Origin: Iris pallida
Lineage: Eukaryota; Streptophyta; Magnoliopsida; Asparagales; Iridaceae
Assembly: GCA_029216955.1 (NCBI GenBank)
Contig: JANAVB010015600.1
Coordinates: 39,076,274-39,140,273, forward strand
Direction: 5' to 3'
Length of the DNA: 64,000 bases
The position numbers were made by a program, and so were the translations under genes. Below are positions 1 to 10,891 of this stretch, in pieces. The notes beneath the pieces were generated by a model, which saw only the letters and a program-made list of their open reading frames with translations, made no database searches and had not been told where the DNA came from. The stretch's first letter is position 1. Each line of letters starts with the position of its first letter.

Positions 1-1415
1 GACGTTGGCACGTCTTCATCGCCTCTGGCCGAAGAAATGTTTTCTTCAACTTGAGTTTCTTCAATTTGATTAGGTTGAAAAGATGGAACTTCCGGTTGTT
101 CCCTAACTTCTGCCCCGGGAGCTGGTTCTTCTTCTGAATATTCAATTTGATCATCTAATGCCTGGATGACACCCTCTTTCCCGTCCTCAAAAGGGATAAT
201 CATCATCTCTGAAGGTTCAGCAGCTACTCCACTTGTCGTCGGGACAGTCGACTCTACCTCAGTCGGTTCAGCTGAAGTTGCTGGAAGATGAACATGATCA
301 GATTCTGTTCTCTCCGTGGAAACCGCTTCATCGATCTTTGGCAAGATCCCTCCACTCATAATAGTTTCCAGGAGTTCATTGCCCTTCATCTTTCCGACAG
401 TCTTCTTGACGTATCTGCCTCTCGATCTCCTTTTTATCAAAGGAGCATCGTCTTTATCTGTATCTTCATCTTTGTCGGCAGCATCGTCTTCATCAACTGG
501 GATGCCACCTAGAGATGAGGTGGCAGTTATTGAAACTCCTTTCTTCTTGGAAGTCTGAGACTTAGTACTCTTTTTAGAGACTGTTTCAGATTCATCACTT
601 CGTTTCCTCTTAGAGATGGACACGAATATTGGAGGAAGAACTTCATCAGGAAAGTTTTGCTCCAGAGATAATTCATATAAGGGTTCAACTTCCGCGATCT
701 CATCTTCAGGTTCCGGAGTAAATTGTTGAATAACAATCTTCTTCTTCGACCTCTTTGATGGAGCTGGGTCGTCTTCTGCAACAAAAGTCTTCAAATGAAA
801 ACTCGGCATGAAAGTGCTCGATGAAACATAGAAGCGGGCGTATGTATAGAGCATTTTCGTCCCCGCCCTGGATAGAGGATTCGGCATAGAGAATTCAACT
901 TTTGTATCTCTAGCCGTGAAGTATCTCCATGCCCGAGCTCCATCAATTAGTCCTCCACGAGCAGAAAGGCAGGTGGTGGCATTCCCAACATGAAGTTGGT
1001 CATATCCGAATTGTCGAGCAAATCGGCTCGGTAGATATGGTTCTAAGTACGTCATTTCTTCATGACGATATACCAGGTGAGATGGTCGAATCCGCTGCAG
1101 CCATTGAAAAGCTACGTCATCTAGTCTGTGCCCTTTTTCTCCGTCTATCATGTTCAGAGGCATGCTCTCATAACCCAGTGGCGGAGGAGCACATTGAATC
1201 GACCAATGTGATGATCGGTTCAAAACATTTCTGCATTCTGGAAGAGTGAACCTTCCAGAAAGTTTCTCCGGCGTACTTCTCTAAAAAGAGGCTGCCGCTC
1301 CCTCCTGCTCCCGGAGGTATCAGACCGTCGTGATGGAGAAGAAGCCAACCATACAAATAAGTATAGGGCATCTCTATTCTTGGGAATTCATCGGTCATCT
1401 TCCTTTGATTAGACA

Positions 1416-1416
<1 letters not shown>
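1..1416 (-). repeat. Inverted-repeat arm 1: antisense partial copy of the PMD-like gene
   Basis: This stretch is the reverse complement of 3,066-4,500 (position 1 pairs with 4,500, position 1,416 with 3,066) and probably continues left of the window. It carries the middle and acidic tail of the PMD-like protein in antisense. By eye the arms are nearly identical. They differ in length by 19 bp, which three indels explain exactly: arm 1 lacks a 14-bp tandem duplication, a 3-bp in-frame insertion and a CA dinucleotide found in arm 2. The missing CA shifts the frame just after the residues FWKVH, so this copy is broken early, but it keeps the undisturbed frame where arm 2 is broken. The arm ends abruptly at a (TA)n tract. 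The arms with their 1.65-kb spacer could form a long hairpin RNA if transcribed. Confidence 0.93.

Positions 1417-1465
<49 letters not shown>
1417..1465. repeat. (TA)n microsatellite at the inverted-repeat junction
   Basis: An uninterrupted run of about 24 TA units sits exactly where homology between the two arms stops. At the other breakpoint the unique sequence also begins with ATAT, so TA microhomology may have guided the rearrangement (inference). Confidence 0.95.
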
Positions 1466-1467
<2 letters not shown>

Positions 1468-1625
1468 ATCTTTGCGTAATTCTGGCAGCGTATCTGTCTG
1501 AAGTCTGCGTAACTTATGAAATTTTCTTTGAACACTGTTAAGCACGCATAAGGTTTATAGACATAGATTTTTCTGAAGTCTGCGTGACAAAACATATCTG
1601 ATGTTTTTCCTTTTCTTTTCTGTAG
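1466..1625 (+). other. Remnant of intron 1 of the PMD-like gene with its 3' splice site
   Basis: This short stretch ends in a pyrimidine-rich tract and TTTTCTGTAG, a good 3' splice site, directly before the phase-1 coding start at 1,626. It contains two copies of a TGAAGTCTGCGT motif. Similar GCGT-rich motifs recur in the intron of the orphan exon at 6,557. Exon 1 and the 5' part of the intron are missing and are replaced by the (TA)n tract and the inverted arm. Confidence 0.6.
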
Positions 1626-3065
1626 TGGACATCCGAAGTGAAGAGGCTGAATATGAAGGATATATGAGCTTTTCATTCAAACATGACTTGTCTTATGTAA
1701 AGTTCCCTCAATTCGACACTCCTGAAGCTAGATTGTTTTTATTGACGAATCAAGACCACACAACTCTGCTCTGCCTGATAAATGGTGAACCACTCCAGAG
1801 TCTTGATTTGGTACTTCATAAGAAACCGGCCTTTCTATTTGGGGACGCCATAGCACATAAGTCACAACCAAAAGGCATCAGGGAGAAGGTCTGCTTCTAT
1901 TTTGAAGGTGATGCAAGGAAGCCCATGTACTGGCCGAAGGTATCTAGGGGTTTGTCTATCATGCGATTCATGCACGCCAGTTACCCCAGAAAGATGACAT
2001 GGCACTTAACAGAAAATCAGCAAGCTAAGGCGAGCAGAATCATTTACAAGAAAGACGGATTCTACAGTGCTCCGGAGAATCACGTATCCTTGTTTCGAGG
2101 TTTGAAGCCGGGATGTGTGCCACCCGAAGACTCGTCTATATTGATGCCATTCAGGATGCCTGTTTTCATAAATGAATTCATGGCAAATGAGAAGGCATTC
2201 TATCCTACTGATTCGACGCCGAGGATGATAGGCTTAATGAATCAGGAGAATATGAGGTGGAGGACTCTGGTCCATTGGGTTCTGGAAAAGTTTGAGAATG
2301 AGCTGAAGCAGATAAATCTCTATGACGCGATCGTCAATTCCTCCTACGGCTTCAAACCCAACCCATTTCTATTCCTGGCCTTGGTTGAAAGATATAACCA
2401 CCGGACGGGAACATTTATGACTCCCAAAGGGGAGATGGGTTTTGCCCTTCATGAGATGGAATACATCTCTCATCTGCCTTCAGCCACACTGCCATATGAA
2501 GAATATGTGCCTACAACCGAGGAGCTAAATTTTCTGTCGGAGAAGAAACCGGAGATGGTGCATCTGTTTGAAGAGATGATGTGCCATTTCGGCACATGCA
2601 CTCTGTATTTATAAAAGTACTAAAGAGGAAGCTGGCTGCCACATCCAGAAGTGGATGTCTTATCTTTTCATGAATCATGAGAAAGATGAGAAGAAGATAA
2701 ATGAGAAGAGAATGTATCAAATTAACTCCTTCAAGCCCCTCTCTGAGAGTGAAATCACCAATCTACTAGAGAAGTATGACTGTAAAGATTTCACAATCAA
2801 TGAAGACTGGTATGAGTTTAAAGCCGGAACCACCTTCAGATCATATGTGAGACAGAGTGGAAAACCTTTGTCAAAGAACGGTCATTTAGCCGGATTCCTC
2901 TCTCTCTGGCTAAGAAGATTTGTTGTTCCTGGCTCCAGCTCTCTGGATAGAATACATAGAGGCGTTTTTGCAGCAGTGCGCCTTATGTACGGCTATAAGA
3001 CAGACTTATTATCAGCGATTACTTGCAGGCTGAACGCAGGTCTTCGAAATTTTGTAACCAATATG

Positions 3066-4500
3066 CTGTCTAATCAAAGGAAGATGACCGATGAATTCCC
3101 AAGAATAGAGATGCCCTATACTTATTTGTATTGTTGGCTTCTTCTCCATCACGACGGTCTGATACCTCCGGGAGCAGGAGGGAGCGGCAGTCTCTTTTTA
3201 GAGAAGTACGCCGAAGAAACTTTCTGGAAGGTTCACACTCTTCCAGAATGCAGAAATGTTTTGAACCGATCATCACATTGGTCGATTCAATGTGCTCCTC
3301 CGCCACTGGGTTATGAGAGCATGCCTCTGAACATGATAGACGGAAAAAAAGGGCACAGGCTAGATGACGTAGCTTTTCAATGGCTGCAGCGGATTCGGCC
3401 ATCTCACCTGGTATATCGTCATGAAGAAATGACGTACTTAGAACCATATCTACCGAGCCGATTTGCTCGACAATTCGGATATGATCAACTTCATGTTGGG
3501 AATGCCACCACCTGCCTTTCTGCTCGTGGAGGACTAATTGATGGAGCTCGGGCATGGAGATACTTCACGGCTAGAGATACAAAAGTTGAATTCTCTATGC
3601 CGAATCCTCTATCCAGGGCGGGGACGAAAATGCTCTATACATACGCCCGCTTCTATGTTTCATCGAGCACTTTCATGCCGAGTTTTCATTTGAAGACTTT
3701 TGTTGCAGAAGACGACCCAGCTCCATCAAAGAGGTCGAAGAAGAAGATTGTTATTCAACGATTTACTCCGGAACCTGAAGATGAGACTGCGGAAGTTGAA
3801 CCCTTATATGAATTATCTCTGGAGCAAAACTTTCCTGATGAAGTTCTTCCTCCAATATTCGTGTCCATCTCTAAAAGGAAACGAAGTGATGAATCTGAAA
3901 CAGTCTCTAAAAAGAGTACTAAGTCTCAGACTTCCAAGAAGAAAGGAGTTTCAATAACTGCCACCTCATCTCTAGGTGGCATCCTAGTTGATGAAGACGA
4001 TACTGCCGACAAAGATGAAGATACAGATAAAGACGATGCTCCTTTGATAAAAAGGAGATCGAGAGGCAGATACGTCAAGAAGACTGTCGGAAAGATGAAG
4101 GGCAATGAACTCCTCCTGGAAACTATTATAAGTGGAGGGATCTTGCCAGAGATCGATGAAGCGGTTTTCATGAAGCGGTTTTCACGGAGAGAACAGAATC
4201 TGATCATGTTCATCTTCCAGCAACTTCAGCTGAACCGACTGAGGTAGAGTCGACTGTCCCGACGACAAGTGGAGTAGCTGCTGAACCTTCAGAGATGAGG
4301 ATTATCCCATTTGAGCACGGGAAAGAGGGTGTCATCCAGGCATTAGATGATCAAATTGAATATTCAGAAGAAGAACCAGCTCCGGGGGCAGAAGTTAGGG
4401 AACAACCGGAAGTTCCATCTTTTCAACCTAATCAAATTGAAGAAACTCAAGTTGAAGAAAACATTTCTTCGGCCAGAGGCGATGAAGACGTGCCAACGTC
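3066..4500 (+). repeat. Inverted-repeat arm 2 (sense copy within the PMD-like gene)
   Basis: This is the sense partner of positions 1-1,416. Relative to arm 1 it carries a CA dinucleotide near 3,235 that keeps the reading frame open, an extra 3 bp near 4,118, and a 14-bp tandem duplication at 4,157-4,184 that breaks the frame. The two copies therefore carry different lesions, so they diverged after duplication. Confidence 0.93.
4157..4184 (+). repeat. 14-bp perfect tandem duplication causing a frameshift
   Basis: TGAAGCGGTTTTCA occurs twice head to tail (4,157-4,170 and 4,171-4,184). Arm 1 has one copy. The +14 insertion moves translation into a frame that stops at 4,247. The original frame resumes in the reading frame covering 4,295 onwards, which is continuous from about 4,190 when the duplication is discounted. 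Confidence 0.95.
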
Positions 4501-5009
4501 TGAACTATCAGCTGCTGATGAATTATTGAAGAATGTTTGTAAAGACATCATTCTTCAAACTAACATTCCAGAAGAGACTGAACCTGCAGTCAATACCGAG
4601 TCCATGGAAATTGAAACTCAAGAACCTGAGCTCGCTATTGTTACTGTTCCTGAGATTCATCCATCTCAAGAAATAGATGTTGATGTGAATATCATGGATT
4701 CTGGATCAGAGACCCATCCTGAAGCTGGGGATCCAAGAGAGTCTGAAGAAGAACACTCTGAGAAAGAGGAAGAGGCTGAAGAGGAAGAGGATTGGCATCC
4801 TGAGACTTCCACTCATTATGATGAAGATAAAATCAGAGGAAATAGAATGGAGCTCAGTTCTGAACCTGCTCAATCTCCTGATAATGCTCCAGCACTCAGT
4901 AATTCTGGAGCTGGTAGTAGTCACATAAAGCAGGTGTCAGACACCATTATGGATCGACTGCGAGAGGATGCAAGACTTCCTCAACATATAGAATATGAAC
5001 CTCAGCCTG

Positions 5010-5085
5010 GTAGAATTTTATTTAAAATTCTGTTTCTACTGTTTCTTTTTCTTTATATGCTGATTATTTTTCCTTTGACTAATAG
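5010..5085 (+). other. Intron of the PMD-like gene (76 bp, phase 1)
   Basis: The donor is GTAGAA at 5,010 and the acceptor is a T-rich tract ending in AATAG at 5,085. Removing it joins the acidic region (frame of 4,295) to the coiled-coil region (frame of 5,100) without a stop, through a split glycine codon. The exact frame match is the main support. Confidence 0.75.
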
Positions 5086-5975
5086 GAACTGCTGCAGCAA
5101 TGAGCTCGACTCATGCTCCACTTATCCAGACTGATGTTGATGAAGGGAGCTCGCATTTGCCAACTTCTCCAGCGGCACATACTTCAATTCCCAGGACAGA
5201 GAACGTACAAGCTTCTTCTTCAATAATGACAGCAACTCCTGGGTTTGAGACGGGATTGGCAAGGACTCTGGAGTTGTATTCAGATATCATCTATTCATAT
5301 CTGGATACGTACTCCAGGCGTTTCTTGAAAGACGAAACTATGCCCTTCTCTGAGCTCCGAACGGTGGTCAATTTCCCGCTCCTAGCACTGCGACATGCTG
5401 GCTGTGAAACTCAATATATCTTCTTTGAACATCTCCTAGATGAATTAGAGACAACTATCCGAAGATACTGGGAGATCAAGAAGGAAGATGTTAAATCTTT
5501 GACTGTGGCTGAGATAGCTCAAATGGAACATGAAGCCCAAGCTCAGCAAACTGCTTTAGAAGAATTTCTTGCTTCTTCATCTGAGAAGTTAGTAGAAAAG
5601 GGTGAAGAAATATTAGCTACTCGTCAGAGAGTAGAACTTCTGGAGAAGGATGAAATATCAAAAGCTGAAGAGCTCAAGAAGTTGAAAGAGGAGCTGGCTC
5701 GTCTTCAGGAGCGAATTGCCTTCATGGAAAAGGAGCAGGCTTAGGTCGTCACTGCTCGTATATCTGAAGCTGAACGCCGTCAAACTCTTCAACAAGAGCG
5801 AGAGCAGATGCAAGCAGAGCAAATTGAAGAAGTTAATCGTCGCCAATCTGCTATTATCACTTTTGATGAACAAATTGTCGCAGTCGAAGCAGCAGAAAGA
5901 GTTCGCAAAGCTCATGATGAGAAAATGAGTACTGTACTTGATCGTATTAAGGAGCTAATAACTCCTAATAAATAG

Positions 5976-6447
5976 ATCTTTTACATTTTTACTTGTAATC
6001 AATATTTTGATTTTGAATGAAGACAAATGAGAACTTTTGATCTGATTTTTGACTTCGTTGTTTTGATAATGATGTATTCATAGAAAATATGTTCAGAGGT
6101 AAATAATACATGACACATTTCAATAGAATAGAATATACAAATGAACTTTGTAATTCTATCAGATGATATTAAACCAGAGATGATCTTAGTTTGATACTGA
6201 TTAAAAAAAATAGAATTCAGACATAAAAATATCTTTGAACTCAATTTTTCATGATCTTTGGACTCGAGAATCAAAATACTAGATATCATTTTCATAAATA
6301 TGATACTGAGATAGAAAATTCAGAGGTAATATGGACGTGATTTGAATATTCAACATTTATAAGTCTTTTCCATATATTTATGAGCATGAATATTTCACTC
6401 ATATCGAAGCAAATGATGACTTTGCCGTTTGAAATTCTTCGTGAGCC
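5976..6447. other. 3' flank and spacer, no gene seen
   Basis: This is AT-rich DNA between the end of the PMD-like gene and the next promoter. It should hold the gene's 3' untranslated region and the upstream region of the following orphan promoter. A short minus-strand open frame here has no recognisable domain. Confidence 0.5.
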
Positions 6448-6455
6448 TATAAAAA
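6448..6455 (+). promoter_or_regulatory. TATA box of a PMD-like family promoter
   Basis: TATAAAAA lies 109 bp before the ATG at 6,557, within the context AGCCTATAAAAAGGCC. The promoter at 58,198 has the same arrangement (AGCCTATAAATACAGGCC, 96 bp before its ATG). The upstream TTTGCCGTTTGAAATTCTTC also resembles that locus, so the two promoters look homologous. Confidence 0.6.
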
Positions 6456-6556
6456 GGCCATAAATCACTTCCTTCTTTCTTTACTTGCTTTAGAGAGAAA
6501 ATCCCACACAGAAGAGAAATTTCGTCTTCCCCGACTTCTCCTTCTCCTTCTCAGCA

Positions 6557-6665
6557 ATGGCTCCTAAAATCGACGCTCAGGCTAAGGGCAAGGCCCCTGC
6601 GACGTCTTCGCGTGCCACCACCGACAGACTTCCTCGCCGCGAAGCTACTCATCCCCCTATGCAAC
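6557..6665 (+). pseudogene. Orphan exon 1 of a PMD-like family gene
   Basis: The exon encodes 36 codons starting MAPKIDAQAKGKAPATSS and ends in phase 1 at a GTAAGT donor (6,666). The exon at 58,294 has the same MAPK...KGK start, near-identical length, the same phase and the same kind of donor. Exon 2 of the family begins with TG in phase 1, which fits both. No matching exon 2 can be seen downstream. This is either a truncated relic, or the exon 1 that originally belonged to the gene at 1,626 before rearrangement. Confidence 0.6.
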
Positions 6666-7140
6666 GTAAGTGACAGATGGGGATGCGAACTGATGAAGAC
6701 GAACTGATGAAGATGAACTCCACATAGAAATCTTAGGATTCGTAAAACAATCAATAATAAACTTTCGAAATATATCCCCCCTTCTTAGGACAAAGGATAT
6801 TAATAAAGTATGCCCCCTCTTTAGGGTTGGCTATACTTCACATCTTCGTGTTTACGAAGCTCTGTGTTTTACGCAAATGAGCATGGCTCTCATGACTCTG
6901 CGTGATTTTTCATATGTTGGCAGAGATGTCGATGTTGAATTATTCACGCAGACTTCTGAGATTTTAAATGTTGAATATTTAATATGATCAGGCAATGGTT
7001 TTTCCTCGTTGATCGGCTTAGTAGTCACAGTGGCGTTGATTCGGTTTTAGACTAGTTTCTGTAATGACTGCAAGAATACAATTATTTTTGACAGGGGTTT
7101 GACTGTTTCACCCTTACTTTCTTCGCAGCTGTAACATTCT
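6666..7140 (+). other. Start of intron 1 after the orphan exon
   Basis: The sequence begins GTAAGTGACAG and contains repeated GATGAAGA-type and GCGT-containing motifs, for example around 6,875-6,960. These recall the intron remnant at 1,466-1,625. No acceptor leading into a family-like exon 2 was found. Confidence 0.4.
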
Positions 7141-8860
7141 GTTGTCATCTAATAGGGAAACGACAAAGGGAAGTCCATAGCTGATCCAGATCCAATGGAT
7201 CAGTCATACTCAGAATGTCGTATAATTGCATTCGTACCTCCTTTCAAGCCCTAATGCCAAATCATTGAACCTAAAGTCAAGTGCAGGCTCAACTAGAAGT
7301 GCCGAGAAGCTTCCACAGTAGAAACTGAGGATTATTTCATTACCCTAATCAATCCACTAGAAATATGCAATTGAATATTGTGGTATTCCTTCCTATAATG
7401 TTTCATTTTGACTTAAGCATCAAGAGTGCATACTGGCTTAGTTGGTATCGCTGGCGACAAACGCTTCCTTCTAGATCTGAGGGAAAGACATTGGAGCATG
7501 GTTCATCAGTTCAAGGGCGTAGTCTAGTCAGATTAACTCAATACATCGGTCTGAAGACACTGAACATCAGATATCATCCTTATATCCTCTCTCCTCAAGT
7601 CTTCGTTTATGAAGCCTTCAAAGAGCCCTTCTAAAACTCTGATATTCTCTCCCAACTCTTTTTCAACCTCCAAAATTTCTCTTTTGTTTGGAACTTGCGC
7701 TCAACACTTGAACAGAGATGTAAGCATAAAGGGACCCACCCTCTTTATTATCTTCATCTAGACATGACCCAACCCTACTCTCGAACCCTCATCCTAGCTC
7801 TACTATGCCCTCATTTCTTTTGAAGGGGGCCAAAGAAATGGTTCCACCTGTTGCCAATTTTTTTTTCCAGAATTTTAAGAATGAAGCCAATCCTTCCCAC
7901 CTTTTGTTTTTGCAGCTTATTCTCTGCAGTCTCCTCGCCGAGAGATCCCAACAACAAGAGAGGAACCAACATGCGAGATATGGAAGGGAACCTTTTAGCA
8001 GAGATATCAGGTACTACAAGTCCTCTGTCTCACACATCTAACTATCTTGTTTGCTTCACCGATTCCAGCTCGAAAGCAAGAAACTTAGGCTTGGAAGCTA
8101 ACAAGACTCATTAATGGCTTGGCTTCTGTTCAAAGCTAAAGAAAAGCTTCTTTTTTTTTTCTTTAGTTGTTCCATACAGAGCCAATAATAACGGTTGGCA
8201 TAAAAGTCTCTTGCCTGGAAGGGAACAAAGGTTAGCTTGGTTGAAATAAAAGTATCTTGCATGCAAGGTAACAAAGGTTAGGGCTGCTTCTTTCCTCCGT
8301 GTCCTTGTGTTTTGGGAATACAGTGCGAGTGCACTGGAAAAAAAAGAAGGGAACGAACGAACTGAGTGCCATTTGATGAGTAAGATCGAACAAGGAAGAG
8401 GGATATGGAAAGGATGGAGTATGAAAAAGGAAATCATAACGACTTGTTGGAGAATTTTCAATAAAGTTAGTCAATAGGGTATTAGGGTGACTCAACTTAG
8501 CTAGCTTCCTCCTCTGAAAGTACAAAATCAGCCTAGTGAATGTAATTAGGAAGGAATGATCAACACAGGGCCAGAAAATGGGAAAGCAAGAAGCAGATGT
8601 CAGTTGGATAAAACACCATTCTTCTTCGGGACGCTTCGCTGATTGTAGCTTTAGAAATAGGCCAGGCTCAGTGGACTATGTTAGGCATGCCCTTCTTCTC
8701 TTTCTTCACTTGGTTCCTTTAAAGAAGATGAAATATTGTAACAATTGTGCTACCATCCTAACTAGCGCTTCTAGCTAAACAATTGTGCTACCATCCTAAC
8801 AATCATGCTACCATTTTAATATTTCTTTTATTTATCCCAAGTCATGGCCTAACCAGAAGT
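7141..8860. other. Unrecognised stretch with organelle-like texture
   Basis: No convincing coding region was found, only short open frames without recognisable domains. The mixed, moderately GC-rich, non-repetitive texture with purine-rich runs recalls plant mitochondrial spacer DNA, so a nuclear copy of mitochondrial DNA is possible. This is an impression rather than an identification. Confidence 0.25.
8200..8281 (+). repeat. Imperfect direct duplication of about 36 bp
   Basis: The stretches at 8,200-8,236 and 8,248-8,281 both read ATAAAAGT-TCTTGC followed by AACAAAGGTTAG, separated by a short spacer. A local duplication is the simplest explanation. Confidence 0.7.
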
Positions 8861-10550
8861 AAATAAACCTAGATAACTTTCTTAAATAACTTCTGAAAAA
8901 GAACCTTCAAGAGATCTCATATTTCCCATATCCAATACCATTTCTCTCTCAATACCTTACAATGACACAGGAAAATGGTGCTTGTATTTGTACCTTGTCA
9001 GTACACGTATCCATGCATGTATTTGTGCAACATAAGAGACTACATATGTACCTATTTGAGAATGTTTGTATTTGGTATCTGTATCATGTCCTTACTGTGT
9101 GTCCTTGGCCGTATATGCGTCTATATTGGTGCGACATAGCTCTAGATCCTCTCCTCTCTCCTGATGCTTGAGCTTCGGTCTCTCACAAAGGCATGAGTAT
9201 TTCTCTCGACGATGTTGTGCTTACTGGCCTTTCTCCCGCTTCATTGATCTTCCGGAAGATGTTGTGCATACTGGCTCTTTCTCCCGCTTCATTGATCATG
9301 CATGACGCACGTGCATCGATCCCGTTTCATATCGATTCTGTTGGAGCCTAACCATATACCTTCTCTCTTTCTTAATGAAATAGCGACATGCACAACTTAA
9401 AATATACATTTAAAGTATGAAAATATATGAACTTGAGCCATAAACTTTTGTATGAAGTTTTACTTGTTAGAATGATTCAATATTATCATTTGATATTCAG
9501 ACATCCATCTAAGTATCTGAAATTAGTTTCATTTCTTCGTCTTTGCTTAATTACTTTCTAATTCTCTCTCTTAGTTTCATGGTACAAGTCACAAGTCATA
9601 AGCTTAATTCCTCGATAGTTATTACAACTTTGTATATTTTTCTTATTTTTATATATGGGTATTAATATTAGTTCTCCATTCATCGAGCCTATTCTTAATC
9701 CTTAGGATTTGGTTGAATAAATTATTAAGCCATATCACTCATTTCTCACCTAAACATTTTCAAATCTCAATACGAATATCATCAAGTCATATTGTTTTTC
9801 ATTTTCCTTAAAGTATCCTTTTAACTTTTAAAGCACAATTTAACTTCATAAATTAAAACTTTATGACCATAGCAACATGATCCATCCGAAATTTGTATCT
9901 AAATTAAGTCCTTATAGGTTTGTTGTTGTATATACGACTTATTTTTATTAGGATTGAATTTCTAAAAATTAAATAAACATTTTTATATTAACCTTAGGCC
10001 TTGGCGTCACCAGCATCCCACCCCCAACCCCCCACTCCCGTGCTCAATCCCTGGTGATCCTAAGCATATCTCTCAATCCAATCCAAGAAAATCCTAAGCA
10101 TCTCTCTCAAGTCATCCAAGAGGAGCATGATAAAGCATATAAAAAACAACCGTAAGCTGAATCATGTCTTCCCGATAGTAATATCAACAATCCAAACCCT
10201 AATCGCTGGTTACTACCATCAAGCCTACATGCGAAAGAAATGGTATATACTTGAGAGATTTCTAGGTATAGAAATTTGCATGAGGTGAGTAGGAAACGTA
10301 AGAAGAAATTACTTTCTTCATTTACATTCATTATTTTTTTCCCAATTTGTTCGTTAATGAAAGTTCACCCCTTTTCCATGATTTTAGATCCAAGCAGCTC
10401 TGAAGTTTCTCGAGCTGAGCCCGAGCCCGAGCCCGAGTCCAATCATGTCAGACACAACAAAGACACTTCAAAAACACACCAAAATAGCTACAGTGTCCGT
10501 GTCACAGTCTCCTCCGTATCGTGTCGTGTTCGTGTCCGTGCAACATAGAG
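8861..10550. other. AT-rich spacer, no gene seen
   Basis: No open reading frame with a recognisable domain was seen on either strand, and the missing 3' exons of the prefoldin-4 gene were not found here. Short repeats occur at 9,211-9,298. Near 10,400-10,550, on the downstream side of the prefoldin fragment, there is a run of CCCGAG units and GTGTCCGTGTC-type motifs. Confidence 0.5.
9211..9298 (+). repeat. Tandem duplication, two units of about 41-47 bp
   Basis: GATGTTGTGC...TACTGGC...TTTCTCCCGCTTCATTGATC occurs at 9,211 and again at 9,258, with a few substitutions and a small indel. Confidence 0.8.
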
Positions 10551-10571
10551 AGATCAAAAGAAAGAAAGGAC

Positions 10572-10808
10572 CTTTGCTGCCTTGATCTCCTCTTCCAGCT
10601 CGTGGAACCTGTTGTTGAGCCTCCCGAATTTGTTGATGTTCTGCTGATCCTCCCATGTCACCTCCGTCTCCGAACCTGACCCCTTTCAACAAATCCAACA
10701 ATTTTTTTTTTTTTACTATTTTTGTTATGCAAAATGAAAGAAATAATAGAGGAAGAGAATTTGTGGATTTTTGTTAGGGTTAGGGTTCTCAGAACTCACC
10801 TGCTGCAT
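10572..10808 (-). pseudogene. PFD4: Prefoldin subunit 4, exons 1-2 only
   Basis: Exon 1 is ATG CAG CAG (10,808-10,800) followed by a GTGAGT donor. Exon 2 (10,682-10,572, exactly 37 codons, acceptor AG at 10,684-10,683) encodes [14 protein letters not shown], then [20 protein letters not shown]. The combination MQQG...[19 protein letters not shown] is the characteristic N-terminus of prefoldin subunit 4, a component of the cytosolic chaperone hexamer that hands nascent actin and tubulin to the chaperonin. The sequence covers the first coiled-coil helix. The donor after the final AAG is GTCCTT, which is weak. The rest of the protein (second helix and acidic tail) was not found in the 3 kb downstream, so this is probably a duplicated 5' fragment. 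A very long intron is the alternative. Confidence 0.8.
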
Positions 10809-10891
10809 TTTCTGTGTTTTTTCTTCTTCTTTTTTCCGTTTGGGGTTTTGGGAGGAGGTAGTAGTTTACTATAATGAATCAGTGGGTTGAG

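Larger units (their letters stand above)
1626..5975 (+). pseudogene. PMD-like (plant mobile domain) protein gene, broken
   Basis: The gene encodes a protein resembling plant mobile domain / aminotransferase-like proteins, a family found in host genes such as MAIN and in transposons. Supporting blocks include LYDAIVNSSYGF, FLALVERYNHRTGTF and GEMGFALHEMEYISHLP (about 2,320-2,490), then FLSLWLRRFVVPG (about 2,900) and YLPSRFARQFGYDQ (about 3,450). A lysine-rich linker, an acidic tail and a coiled coil follow. Exon 2 starts at 1,626 in phase 1. A 76-bp phase-1 intron (5,010-5,085) joins two frames precisely. Damage: exon 1 is absent; the frame shifts near 2,580-2,612; a 14-bp tandem duplication at 4,157-4,184 shifts it again; and an in-frame TAG at 5,742-5,744 precedes 76 more open codons ending at TAG 5,973-5,975. 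The biochemical role is unknown. No enzyme activity should be assumed from the aminotransferase-like name. Confidence 0.72.

Noticed and set aside
1168..1676. Minus-strand open frames crossing the (TA)n tract with runs of Tyr-Ile
   Set aside because: They are created by the TA repeat joined to the antisense copy of the PMD-like gene and are not a gene of their own. The same applies to frames across the TA tracts at 39,362 and 45,248.
3070..3555. 161-residue open frame antisense to the PMD-like gene
   Set aside because: It mirrors the real coding strand, also appears in arm 1 on the opposite strand, and has no domain.
5999..6295. 98-residue minus-strand frame in the AT-rich spacer
   Set aside because: Composition-driven, no recognisable domain and no promoter or splice context.
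8111..8525. Overlapping minus-strand frames of 97-116 residues
   Set aside because: Low-complexity residues and two competing frames over the same bases, with no family resemblance.
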